Positions 15,231 through 22,238 of a stretch of 23,222 bases of DNA are shown here, in pieces (within the stretch, counting starts at the first letter, position 1; each line of letters opens with the position of its first letter). Below the pieces are notes generated by a model that was not told where the DNA came from, did not search any database, and worked only from the letters and a program-made list of their open reading frames with translations. The translations under genes and the position numbers were made by a program. Origin of the DNA: DATLZB01 sp035574175 (GTDB taxonomy: Bacteria > Pseudomonadota > Alphaproteobacteria > Rhizobiales > Hyphomicrobiaceae); the NCBI GenBank assembly GCA_035574175.1, contig DATLZB010000252.1, positions 1 to 23,222 of the forward strand. The letters run 5' to 3'.

Positions 15231-16196
15231 TTACATCCGCAGCAGGCGCTTGGCGTTGCCGCTCAGAACCTTAGCCTTATCCTCGTCGCACAGGGGCACG
15301 CTCTCCATCCAGCGTGTGGCCGGCACGTTGGCGACGAAGGGATAGTCGACGGAGAACAGGATGCGGTCGATCCCCATCTCCATCATGCAGCAGAGCAGCG
15401 CAGGGTTTGAGAAGTTGCCGCTCGTGGTGATGTAGAAGTTGCGGCAGAACACGTCGCGGAAGCTCACTTGCTTGTGGCCGGGTCGCGACAATGCCGCGTT
15501 GATGCGCCAGATCAGGAAGGGAAGCGTCTCGCCGAGGTGGCCGAGGATAATCTTGAGCTTGGGGTGGGCATCGAACAGTCCGCTCAGCACCATCCTGATG
15601 CCGAGAGTCGCCGTCTCCACTGTGTAGCCCCAGGCGGCGCGCACTACCATCGGGAAATCCTTGGCATAATCGTTGTAGTAGGCCTCCATCACGCCCGCAT
15701 GCGGCAGACCCGGGTGCAGATAGATCGGAACATCCAGCTGCTCGGCCCGAGCGAAGATCGGCCAGAAGCGCTTGTCGTCGAGGAACACGCCGTTGGCTAG
15801 GCCATGGATCATGGCGCCCTTGAAACCGAGCTTTGTGACCGCCCTTTCGAGCTCGTCGGCGGCCGCCCCGGGATCGGCAGTCGGCAGCGCCGCAAATCCG
15901 GCAAACCGGGTCGGGTGAGTTGAGATCGCTGCGTGCAGGCGGTCGTTGACGCGCCTGGCGAGCGGGACCGCAATATCGGCCGCGAGCTTCTGCGTCGACG
16001 GCGCGCCGTGCGAGAGCACCTGCACGTCAATACCGGCCTCATCCATCTCCTTGATGCGCAGCTCACCGAGATCGTAAAGGCGCTTCTCCACATCACCGCC
16101 GCGGCCGGATTCGATGCCGGTGAAGTGCGAGGCGAGTTCCTTGTCCCAGTAGTGCTCCTCGAGCGCGATCACCTGGCATCTCGGCTTCTGAAACAT
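15231..16196 (-). CDS. Amidohydrolase-fold metal-dependent decarboxylase/hydrolase (ACMSD / 2,3-dihydroxybenzoate decarboxylase-like)
   Basis: This 321-residue TIM-barrel protein belongs to the amidohydrolase-2 family. The metal site of the gamma-resorcylate / 2,3-dihydroxybenzoate decarboxylase group is visible: ALEEHY near residues 11-16 (E, x, H at strand 1), H161 in PIYLHPG, and D284 in LFSVDYPF. GHLGETLPF carries the barrel histidine and YITTSGNFSNPAL is also typical. Members remove CO2 from aromatic or muconate-type acids, or hydrolyse related compounds, so decarboxylation of an aromatic acid is a reasonable but unproven role. The ATG at 16196 has AGGGAA upstream. It converges with the E2 operon (166 bp between stops) and is divergent from the CMD-family gene. 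Confidence 0.88.
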   Translation of the reverse strand: MFQKPRCQVIALEEHYWDKELASHFTGIESGRGGDVEKRLYDLGELRIKEMDEAGIDVQVLSHGAPSTQKLAADIAVPLARRVNDRLHAAISTHPTRFAGFAALPTADPGAAADELERAVTKLGFKGAMIHGLANGVFLDDKRFWPIFARAEQLDVPIYLHPGLPHAGVMEAYYNDYAKDFPMVVRAAWGYTVETATLGIRMVLSGLFDAHPKLKIILGHLGETLPFLIWRINAALSRPGHKQVSFRDVFCRNFYITTSGNFSNPALLCCMMEMGIDRILFSVDYPFVANVPATRWMESVPLCDEDKAKVLSGNAKRLLRM

Positions 16197-16355
16197 GTCG
16201 GTTCCCTTCCCTTCGCTTGGGCCTTTCCTCAGGCGGGGCCTTCTTAGCAGCCGTGCCGGGCGCTGTCAGGCGCCGGCGTTGATCGGGTGAGGTCGATACG
16301 GCAATATGCGCTCAATGTCTGCATACCCCCCGAAACCGCGAACGGAGTGCCAGCC

Positions 16356-17015
16356 ATGTCACGGCCCCGCATCAGCTACGTCGATCCGGCCACCCTGTCG
16401 GATGCGGCGATGCTCGCCGAGCTCGAGCGATGCCGGCAGGAGGGCACGCCACGGCCCGAGAGCCAGGCCATTCGCGCGCACGTGCCGGCCGTATTCTGGT
16501 CGTTCGCCAACAGCTGGCGCGAGGTGTTCAAGAACGGCGTCGCCGACCACGCCATAAAGGAGCTTTGCCGGGTCTACGTTTCGCGGTCGGTAAAGTGCGA
16601 GTACTGCGGCAATCAAAGATCGGTCAAGGCCGGAAGGGAGGGCCTCGTCGAAGAGGATTATCGCGACCTGCTCAACTTCGAGACGTCGACACGGTTGAAC
16701 GAACGGCAGAAGGCGGCGCTCGCCTATGCGGAAGCGATCACCTGGGACCTGCCGGCGGACGACAAGCTGTGGCAACGCCTGCATCGGCATTTCAGCGAGC
16801 CGGAGCTCGTCGAGATCGGCTACTTCATCGCGCTTACCATGGGCCAACAGCGCTGGCTCAAAACGCTCGACATCGAGCACCATGAGGTGTTGGCCGGCAC
16901 CTCCGCCTCGATGGCGCCCGGCTTCGAGACCGAGGAAGCCCTGAAGCGCTCCAAGGCGAAGGCGGGCTACTGGGCACGGAGCCCGGCGAAGGCGCGCGAC
17001 GTGGCCGCCGAATGA
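16356..17015 (+). CDS. Carboxymuconolactone decarboxylase / AhpD-like family protein
   Basis: This 219-residue helical protein has a CMD/AhpD-type core. YVSRSVKCEYCGNQRSVKAG contains a CxxC pair (C81, C84), followed by RLNERQKAALAYAEAITWD and ELVEIGYFIALTMGQQRWLK, the usual helix pattern. In true AhpD proteins CxxC plus a downstream histidine makes a peroxidase or disulfide reductase; in CMD enzymes the cysteines are missing. The redox-type motif therefore argues against carboxymuconolactone chemistry despite the family name. The frame is open from 16287, but ATG 16356 (MSRPRISYVDP) is preferred, with GGAG upstream. It is divergent from the amidohydrolase and 10 bp ahead of the alpha/beta hydrolase, with which it forms a two-gene operon. 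Confidence 0.85.
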   Translation: MSRPRISYVDPATLSDAAMLAELERCRQEGTPRPESQAIRAHVPAVFWSFANSWREVFKNGVADHAIKELCRVYVSRSVKCEYCGNQRSVKAGREGLVEEDYRDLLNFETSTRLNERQKAALAYAEAITWDLPADDKLWQRLHRHFSEPELVEIGYFIALTMGQQRWLKTLDIEHHEVLAGTSASMAPGFETEEALKRSKAKAGYWARSPAKARDVAAE

Positions 17016-17025
17016 GTGCGAAGGC

Positions 17026-17922
17026 GTGGCGAGCCGCACGCTGAATACGCTGCTGTCGCAGGTTGGTCAGTCGGACCTGGAGCGCTTGAGCCGGCGGGCG
17101 CCCGCGCTAGCCGGCGACGTCGCCTTCCGCCGCTTCTGCACGCCACTGCTGTCGGCGCAGCGCCCGGCCAACTACGAGGAACTCGCCGATCGCGCGCGCT
17201 TTCACCTGCGCGGGGCGCGTTCAGAGCGGATTGCAACGCCGCAGGCCGAGCTGCAGGTTTATATCTTCGAGCCCGATACGGTGCCGTCGGGACGAAGCGT
17301 GCTGCTGGTGCACGGCTGGACGGCGGAGGCCGCCTTCATGACGGCTTTCGCCGAGCCGCTCAGGCGCAGCGGCTACCGGGTCGTCGCCTTTGATTTTCCT
17401 GCACACGGCCGTTCGGAGGGCCGCTACACCAACCTTGCCGCCTGTGCCCGGGCAATGCTCGGGCTTGCCGACGCGGCCGGTCCCTTTCAAGCCTTCGTGG
17501 CGCACAGCTTCGGCGGACTGGTCGCCCTGCTTGTCGCCGAGGGCGGGCCGCCGCTCTATCGCGCGCACCGGTTCGAGCGGTTGGTGCTGCTCGCCTGCCC
17601 CAACCGTTTGAGCGACGTTGCGCGGGATTTCGGCGCGGGCCTCAAGCTCGCTCCGGCAGCGCAGCGCGCCTATGAGCGCCACATCGAGCGCGTCGGGCAG
17701 CGCACCGTCGCCGGCTTCTCCGCCGCTAACCTGCTCAGGAAGATCGGCCAGCCCGCGCTGGTGGTGCACAGCCGCGATGATGAGGATGTGCCGTTCGCCC
17801 AGGCCGAAGAGATCGCAGCGACCGTGCCAGGCGTCGAGCTGATGGCCTTCGAGGGCCTCGGTCACCGCCGTCTGCTCTATGCGCCGCCGGTGACGCGCGC
17901 GGTCACCAAGTACCTTGTTTGA
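17026..17922 (+). CDS. Alpha/beta hydrolase
   Basis: This 298-residue hydrolase of the alpha/beta fold has an oxyanion strand VLLVHGWTAEA, the nucleophile elbow AHSFGG (S161), an acid in VVHSRDDEDVPF and the catalytic histidine in GLGHRRLL near the C-terminus. The elbow has Ala in place of the first glycine of GxSxG. FDFPAHGRSEGR resembles lysophospholipase/thioesterase-type members. No signal peptide is evident, so it is probably cytosolic. The substrate is unknown; esters or thioesters are usual. The start is GTG 17026, 10 bp after the CMD gene stop, as no in-frame ATG lies nearby. Its last 20 bp overlap the convergent SAF-domain oxidoreductase gene. Confidence 0.85.
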   Translation: MASRTLNTLLSQVGQSDLERLSRRAPALAGDVAFRRFCTPLLSAQRPANYEELADRARFHLRGARSERIATPQAELQVYIFEPDTVPSGRSVLLVHGWTAEAAFMTAFAEPLRRSGYRVVAFDFPAHGRSEGRYTNLAACARAMLGLADAAGPFQAFVAHSFGGLVALLVAEGGPPLYRAHRFERLVLLACPNRLSDVARDFGAGLKLAPAAQRAYERHIERVGQRTVAGFSAANLLRKIGQPALVVHSRDDEDVPFAQAEEIAATVPGVELMAFEGLGHRRLLYAPPVTRAVTKYLV

Positions 17923-19294
17923 CGCCGAGGCCGGCGGTCCGTTGAGCAGGGGTCGACGGCGCGAACATCGCTTCCATCTCGCGCCGGGCTTTGACGGCGC
18001 TGCTCTGCGGATCGATGGCTACGTCCCACCAGGTGAGGGGAGCGCCCTCGGCGACATCACGGATCAACTTCACGCCGCTGGCGAGGCCGAGCGGCAGGCA
18101 TCCCTGTTGCAGCGAGACGCCCGCCGGCGTCTGGCGTCCCCACACGCAGAAGCCGCCCTCGCCGTCGAGCGTCTCGCCCTTCTTGAGAGGGCGCTTGGCG
18201 GTGGCGACCACGTCCGAGTTGAAGCAGCGAGGCGCGCCGGTCGGCTCGCGGCGGAGCGCCACCGACGCGACCGATATGCCAAGCTCGAGCCCGATCATAT
18301 GGGTGGGCCGATAAAGCGCCGCATACGTTCCGCTCCGATCAGGCAAGCAATGGTATTCGGCGAAACACTGGCGCGCGTAGCGGCTCGCGCTCGTGACCAC
18401 GACATAGGTCCCCATCGCGATATGGTGGGGCACATCCCTTTCCTCGCGGGTCAGGGACGAGACGACCTCGGTGACACCCTTCTTCTCGAGCGTACCGCCG
18501 TCAGACTTTGGCTTGCAGACGTCGGCGAGTTCGAAGCGCGAGGCGGGCGGAAACGACAGCCCGGTGCTCTGTGGTACGAGTCCAGTCGCGTTGCACACCG
18601 CCGTCATCTCGATGGCCGACTTGGAGCCGTCGATGAAGGAGTTGAACATCTTGGGGTTGATGTGGGAGCGATCATTGAGCTTAAGGTAGCGGTCTAGGAT
18701 CTCCCATACGGTGTCGGGCGTGGAGCGGTGATAGCTCGGGTGATAGCGGGTACCCTTGCCGGCGGCGATCACCTCAAACCCGCAGGCGCGCGCCCAGTCA
18801 ACGTGCTCGCAAATGAGGGCGGGCTGGTCGCCCCAGGCGAGGCTGTAGACGACGCCGGCCGCTTGGGCGCGGCGGGCGAGAAGCGGGCCGGCAAGCGCGT
18901 CGGCCTCGACGTTGACCATGACCACGTGCTTGGCGTGGGCGATGGCGGCTGCGGCCAGCTCGACCCCAGTCGCCGGGTCGCCCGTGGCTTCGATGATGAC
19001 CTCGATGCCGGGGTGGCATATCAGCGCCGTGGCATCGTCGGTAACGAAAGTCTTGCCTGAGTCCAGCGCATCGCCAATGGAGCGGACCTCGAACTGTTCG
19101 GCAGGCCAGCCGGCATCTGCCAAACGCTGCCGAGCGCGGGCGGGGGCGAGATCGGCGAGGCCGACCATCTGCATGCCCGGTGTCAGCCGAACCTGGGCGA
19201 GAAACATGGTGCCGAACTTGCCGGCGCCGATCTGGCCGATGCGGATCGGCCTCTGTTCGGCGGCACAGCGTGCGAGCATTGCGGAAAGGTTCAT
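17903..19294 (-). CDS. Homoserine dehydrogenase-like NAD(P) oxidoreductase with C-terminal SAF domain
   Basis: This 463-residue protein has an N-terminal Rossmann domain (IGQIGAGKFG, GxGxxG at 23-28) and VIIEATGDPATGVELAAAAI typical of homoserine-dehydrogenase-like enzymes. A middle domain contains GKGTRYHPSYHRSTPDTVW and MFNSFIDGSKSAIEM. The C-terminal SAF domain starts near residue 365 (DVVATAKRPLKKGETLDGEG, later LPLGLASGVKLIRDV). SAF domains occur in sialate synthase, antifreeze and FlgA proteins, and the fused architecture is often mislabelled as FlgA-like. Its substrate is not known to me. The start is ATG 19294, 11 bp after the dioxygenase stop; the open frame to 19570 overlaps the dioxygenase and is rejected. 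It is co-transcribed with the PhyH gene, suggesting sequential steps. Confidence 0.85.
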   Translation of the reverse strand: MNLSAMLARCAAEQRPIRIGQIGAGKFGTMFLAQVRLTPGMQMVGLADLAPARARQRLADAGWPAEQFEVRSIGDALDSGKTFVTDDATALICHPGIEVIIEATGDPATGVELAAAAIAHAKHVVMVNVEADALAGPLLARRAQAAGVVYSLAWGDQPALICEHVDWARACGFEVIAAGKGTRYHPSYHRSTPDTVWEILDRYLKLNDRSHINPKMFNSFIDGSKSAIEMTAVCNATGLVPQSTGLSFPPASRFELADVCKPKSDGGTLEKKGVTEVVSSLTREERDVPHHIAMGTYVVVTSASRYARQCFAEYHCLPDRSGTYAALYRPTHMIGLELGISVASVALRREPTGAPRCFNSDVVATAKRPLKKGETLDGEGGFCVWGRQTPAGVSLQQGCLPLGLASGVKLIRDVAEGAPLTWWDVAIDPQSSAVKARREMEAMFAPSTPAQRTAGLGVKQGTW

Positions 19295-19305
19295 CGGCGG
19301 TCCGG

Positions 19306-20106
19306 TCACTCTGCCGCTTGCCGGTGGCGGCGCGCGTACTCGAGCAGCGCATCGTCGGCGCAGGGCTCGATGGGCGTGAAGTCGCGATGGGCGATCCACT
19401 CGGGCCGGGTCGGTTTGCGGATCCAATTGGAGACGGCGCAGAGCGTGAGATAAACAATCTTGCGGGGGTAGGGCGTGATGTTGCCGGAGGAGCCGTGCAC
19501 GAGGTTGCCGTGGAACATCAGCACGGCCCCGGGCTTGCCGGTCGGCGCCACGAGGCCGCCTTCGGCGCACAGGCGCTCCACCGTGTCATGATCGAGCGTC
19601 CATAGCGGATAGCTGGTGGTCTCCTTGTCGTGGCCGGCTTCGAGCACACCGTGCTTGTGGCTCTTGGGGATCAGCATCAGCGGACCGTTGAATGGGAACA
19701 CCTCGTCGATGAACACGGAGATGTTCATGGCCCGCGGCTCGGGCATGCCGTCGTCGCGGGCCCAGGTGCCATAGTCCTGATGCCATTGCCACACATCCCC
19801 GTCGAACTTGGCCTTAGCGTTGATCTTGTACTGGTGCATGTAGACCTTCTCGCCGAATAGCTGTTCGACGGGCCGGATCAGGCGGGGGTGGCGCCCGAGC
19901 AGGCCGAAGGCCTCGTTGTAAGTGTGGGCGGCAAAGGCCGTGCGGGGGGCTCCCGACTTCTCGCGCCAGATCTCAGGGCGGTCTAGCCGATAAATGCGCT
20001 CAGCTTCGGCGCGCAGGACTGCTACCTCCTCCTCCGAAAACAGGTCAGGCAGAAACAGCCAACCTTCGATGTCGAATTGCTGGAGCTGAGCGGGCGTGAG
20101 GTGCAC
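19306..20106 (-). CDS. Phytanoyl-CoA dioxygenase (PhyH) family Fe(II)/2-oxoglutarate oxygenase, EctD-like
   Basis: This 266-residue cytosolic hydroxylase has a complete facial triad: H109 and D111 in WQWHQDYGTW and H204 in LVHGSSGN, with R215 (YPRK) as the likely 2-oxoglutarate anchor. The segment WHQDYGTWARDDGMP closely follows the ectoine hydroxylase signature WHSDFETWHxEDGMP. It has Gly where EctD has Glu and Ala where EctD has His, so it is a relative rather than EctD itself. EctD is about 300 residues, so this protein is shorter. The start is GTG 20106, supported by GAGGGAGGAA 5 bases upstream. It heads a two-gene operon with the SAF-domain oxidoreductase, which fits hydroxylation followed by oxidation. 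Substrate unknown. Confidence 0.88.
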   Translation of the reverse strand: MHLTPAQLQQFDIEGWLFLPDLFSEEEVAVLRAEAERIYRLDRPEIWREKSGAPRTAFAAHTYNEAFGLLGRHPRLIRPVEQLFGEKVYMHQYKINAKAKFDGDVWQWHQDYGTWARDDGMPEPRAMNISVFIDEVFPFNGPLMLIPKSHKHGVLEAGHDKETTSYPLWTLDHDTVERLCAEGGLVAPTGKPGAVLMFHGNLVHGSSGNITPYPRKIVYLTLCAVSNWIRKPTRPEWIAHRDFTPIEPCADDALLEYARRHRQAAE

Positions 20107-20181
20107 GAGTTTCCTCCCTCGGCTCGACCTTGCATCGCAGTAGGCGTTGCCGGCGAGGAGCCTAGCACTTCCGCCCGTGAT

Positions 20182-20201
20182 GCCGCAAAGCGGGTTGCGG
20201 C
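20182..20201 (-). other. Hairpin downstream of the ParA-partner gene
   Basis: GCCGCAA (20182-20188) and TTGCGGC (20195-20201) form a 7-bp stem with a 6-nt loop, 25 bp past the stop of the 131-residue protein. It lacks a U-run on the minus strand, so it is at best a weak or Rho-assisted terminator. Confidence 0.35.
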
Positions 20202-20225
20202 GGCGGGGGTGATGGAAGGCGGCCG

Positions 20226-20621
20226 TCAGGCGGAGGCGCTGCTGCGCTGGGCGTCGTAGTGCTTTGCCGCCGAGATGATGGCGTTAATGATGCCTTCGCG
20301 CGAGGCTTTGGGCTTTGCTGCCTCCCCGGTCAGCACCAAGCCAGAGGCGCGCGCCACGGCTTTGAGGTCTTCCAACGACCTGATCTGCTCGAGCTTGCCG
20401 CGCAATACCGGCTCGCCATGCTGGCGCAGGATGTTGATGGCGTGGAAGTTAGCCGGATCGAAAGCACGGCGCGGCCGTGGCTTGGTGTTACCGAACTTGA
20501 CGACAACCGAGTTGGGCAGCGCCGCGATCAGCTTGCGGGCGAAGGCCTCATTCTTCTCCGCCTCGCTCAGGATGGCGCTGAACAGGCGGTTGAGGATGAT
20601 GTGCGCGGGAACCTCGTTCAT
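20226..20621 (-). CDS. Small protein of unknown function coupled to a ParA-like ATPase
   Basis: This 131-residue protein of no recognised domain is basic and mostly helical in appearance. The N-terminal region (IILNRLFSAILSEAEKNEAF) looks amphipathic. A basic linker (NTKPRPRRAFDPANFH) follows. The C-terminal half (LRGKLEQIRSLEDLKAVARA, then a SREGIINAIISAAKHY helix) resembles an SAP- or Rho-N-like DNA-binding helical module, which is my inference only. The ATG overlaps the ParA-like stop as ATGA, so the two products are almost certainly made together, the usual position for ParB or other ParA-partner proteins. No ParB N-terminal motif or helix-turn-helix is seen. A cargo or DNA adaptor for the ATPase is the simplest reading. 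Confidence 0.82.
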   Translation of the reverse strand: MNEVPAHIILNRLFSAILSEAEKNEAFARKLIAALPNSVVVKFGNTKPRPRRAFDPANFHAINILRQHGEPVLRGKLEQIRSLEDLKAVARASGLVLTGEAAKPKASREGIINAIISAAKHYDAQRSSASA

Positions 20622-21481
20622 TGCGCAGCTACCACGTAGGGCTGGTTGATCACGCCGAGAAGGGCGTCGGTCAGCGCCGACACATGCGGCCCGCCCGAGC
20701 CAAACTTCGATGCGAGCGTTCCGGGCTGCTCGCGGTGGTCGAGGGCCGTTGCCAGCGCCTGGGTTACCGGGATCTGGATGCCGAGCGGCGCGTACTTGGC
20801 CCCGACCGCCGCGATGATGCCTTGAGCGCGACTGTCTTGGCCGGAAACGCGGTTAGGCAGCGTGCGGTACTTGGCGCCACCAATCTCCTCGAGGCGACGC
20901 GCCAGCCAGCCGACGTTGTCCTCGGCAGTGCGGTCGGGGATGTAGGGGATGAGCACGAGGTCGGCGGTACGCAGGGCTCCCCATACAACTTGCGACAGGC
21001 CAGGCGCGCAGTCGATCACGACCTGATCATAGAGGCCTTCCACGGCGCGAATGATGTGGCCCATCCGTTCCTGTACCAAATCGAACAGGTCGCTGATGTT
21101 GTGGTGACGGGCCTGCTGGGCGATGATCAGCCCGGCCTCGGCATCGTCGAGATCGTGTGAGCTCGGAATGATGTCGAGGGCGGGGGGGCTGCCGTCGGCG
21201 AGTAACACGTCTCCGATGGCCTTGGTGATGTAGGACTGCGCGCTGATCGGGTTTTGCCCGAACATCTGAAAAAGCAGGCCCGTGCTCGTACGCTTCTCTT
21301 CGCGCGCCACACGCCAGCGCTGATGCCCCATCATCAAGATTGAAGTGCTGGCCTGTGCATCTAGGTCGATCAGCAGTACGCGCTGCCGGCCGATCACGCT
21401 CAGCCCGTACGCCAGCATCATCGTCACAGTGGTCTTGCCGACGCCGCCACGGCGGTTAGAGACGGCAATGTACTTGGTCAC
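20618..21481 (-). CDS. ParA/MinD-family ATPase with arginine at the signature lysine
   Basis: This 287-residue ATPase of the ParA/Soj type has the deviant Walker A at residues 9-18, NRRGGVGKTT: the P-loop lysine K16 is present, but the family's signature lysine (KGGVGKT) is R11. LLIDLDAQAST is the A' motif and VVIDCAPGLS the Walker B. The C-terminal half continues the fold (LRTADLVLIPYIPDRTAEDN). Such ATPases position plasmids, chromosomes, chemoreceptors or other cargo by forming nucleoid-bound dimers. The start is GTG 21481 (VTKYIAVSN), with GAGG about 10 bases upstream; the upstream frame is Arg-rich and unlikely. The partner gene follows with an ATGA overlap. No ParB gene or parS-like palindrome is adjacent, so chromosome segregation is less likely than cargo positioning or an orphan system. 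Confidence 0.9.
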   Translation of the reverse strand: MTKYIAVSNRRGGVGKTTVTMMLAYGLSVIGRQRVLLIDLDAQASTSILMMGHQRWRVAREEKRTSTGLLFQMFGQNPISAQSYITKAIGDVLLADGSPPALDIIPSSHDLDDAEAGLIIAQQARHHNISDLFDLVQERMGHIIRAVEGLYDQVVIDCAPGLSQVVWGALRTADLVLIPYIPDRTAEDNVGWLARRLEEIGGAKYRTLPNRVSGQDSRAQGIIAAVGAKYAPLGIQIPVTQALATALDHREQPGTLASKFGSGGPHVSALTDALLGVINQPYVVAAQ

Positions 21482-21985
21482 CGGCGCATACCTCGTGCCG
21501 TTCCTCCCGGCCCCGAACCGCAGGCGGAAGGTGCGCCGTCGGCCTCGGCGCACGCATGGGGACGCCGCCCGTGCGCGGACCGTCCGTCAGCAAAAGATGG
21601 ATGGAAGGGGCGCCGCGCGGCATGGCGGCCGACGCCTCCAGTGCCAGCGTGGCGGAAAAGCGCGATTGCCCAACTCGCTCCCTCGGGGCTCGCGCGATCC
21701 GCAGAGCCCCCACACGTGGGGCTGTAACAACCCGGCACCGAAAGCACCCGTACCCTGCAGCAGTCGGCACCCCGCTTTCGCAAATGCTAAAGGAGTATCG
21801 CGTTCCAGGCCATAGATATTTTGCAGGATGCAGGCAGACGTTGCTTTAGCCGGAGCAGTTGTCGTTAACCACAGTTCCGGGTGGGGCAGTTGGCGCCAGT
21901 CGAACAGAGGTGCGCTCTAATCTTTTGACTGCAGCCCGCTGACAATGCTCACAAATTCGCACAGTAAACCGAGCTGGCGCGGCAC

Positions 21986-22024
21986 ACAAAACAAAAGGTA
22001 GGACAGGACGCACCTGTCCTACCT
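21986..22024 (-). terminator. Intrinsic terminator after the thiolase gene
   Basis: A perfect 13-bp inverted repeat AAGGTAGGACAGG (21994-22006) and CCTGTCCTACCTT (22012-22024) encloses the 5-nt loop ACGCA. Read on the minus strand the stem is followed by TTGTTTTGTG, giving a U-rich tail, so it should stop transcripts coming from the thiolase 214 bp upstream. On the plus strand no U-tract follows. Confidence 0.75.
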
Positions 22025-22172
22025 TCCTCACGCCTCGGCTTCCATGAACGCGGCACAATCCGAGACGTTTGCGTCAGGGGCTGGTTACGCAACACGTGAG
22101 GGCCCAACTGCCGCCTGTGTCTCTACAACGACGCCCACCGATACGTTATTCGGCCCCGCGTGGCAGTTTCCA

Positions 22173-22181
22173 TGTGGATAA
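22173..22181. promoter_or_regulatory. Perfect DnaA-box sequence
   Basis: TGTGGATAA is the exact complement of TTATCCACA. A second site at 21865-21873 (TTAACCACA) differs at one base. A single 9-mer can occur by chance, and no AT-rich unwinding element or box cluster is visible, so function is doubtful. Confidence 0.3.
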
Positions 22182-22238
22182 CCGGCCCGATCACGACCTA
22201 CGCCGCCACGCGAGAGCCCCTTTTCAACAGGGGGTAGC

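Larger units (their letters stand above)
21482..22238. other. 757-bp gene-free region upstream of the ParA-like gene
   Basis: No supportable gene lies here. It contains a hairpin AGCCCC (21705-21710)/GGGGCT (21718-21723), a strong intrinsic terminator for the minus strand (21986-22024), an exact DnaA-box sequence (22173-22181) and a near match TTAACCACA (21865-21873). The promoter of the ParA-like gene should be here. A mildly AT-rich stretch at 21781-21840 is the best place for it, but no clear -35/-10 pair was found. Confidence 0.5.

Noticed and set aside
19306..20106. Dioxygenase called as ectoine hydroxylase EctD
   Set aside because: The EctD signature is altered at two positions, the protein is shorter, and ectABC genes are absent from the window.
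22080..22110. parS-like site around CACGTG (CAACACGTGAGG) near the ParA gene
   Set aside because: Only the CACGTGA core matches the TGTTTCACGTGAAACA consensus; the flanks do not, and the 6-mer is common.
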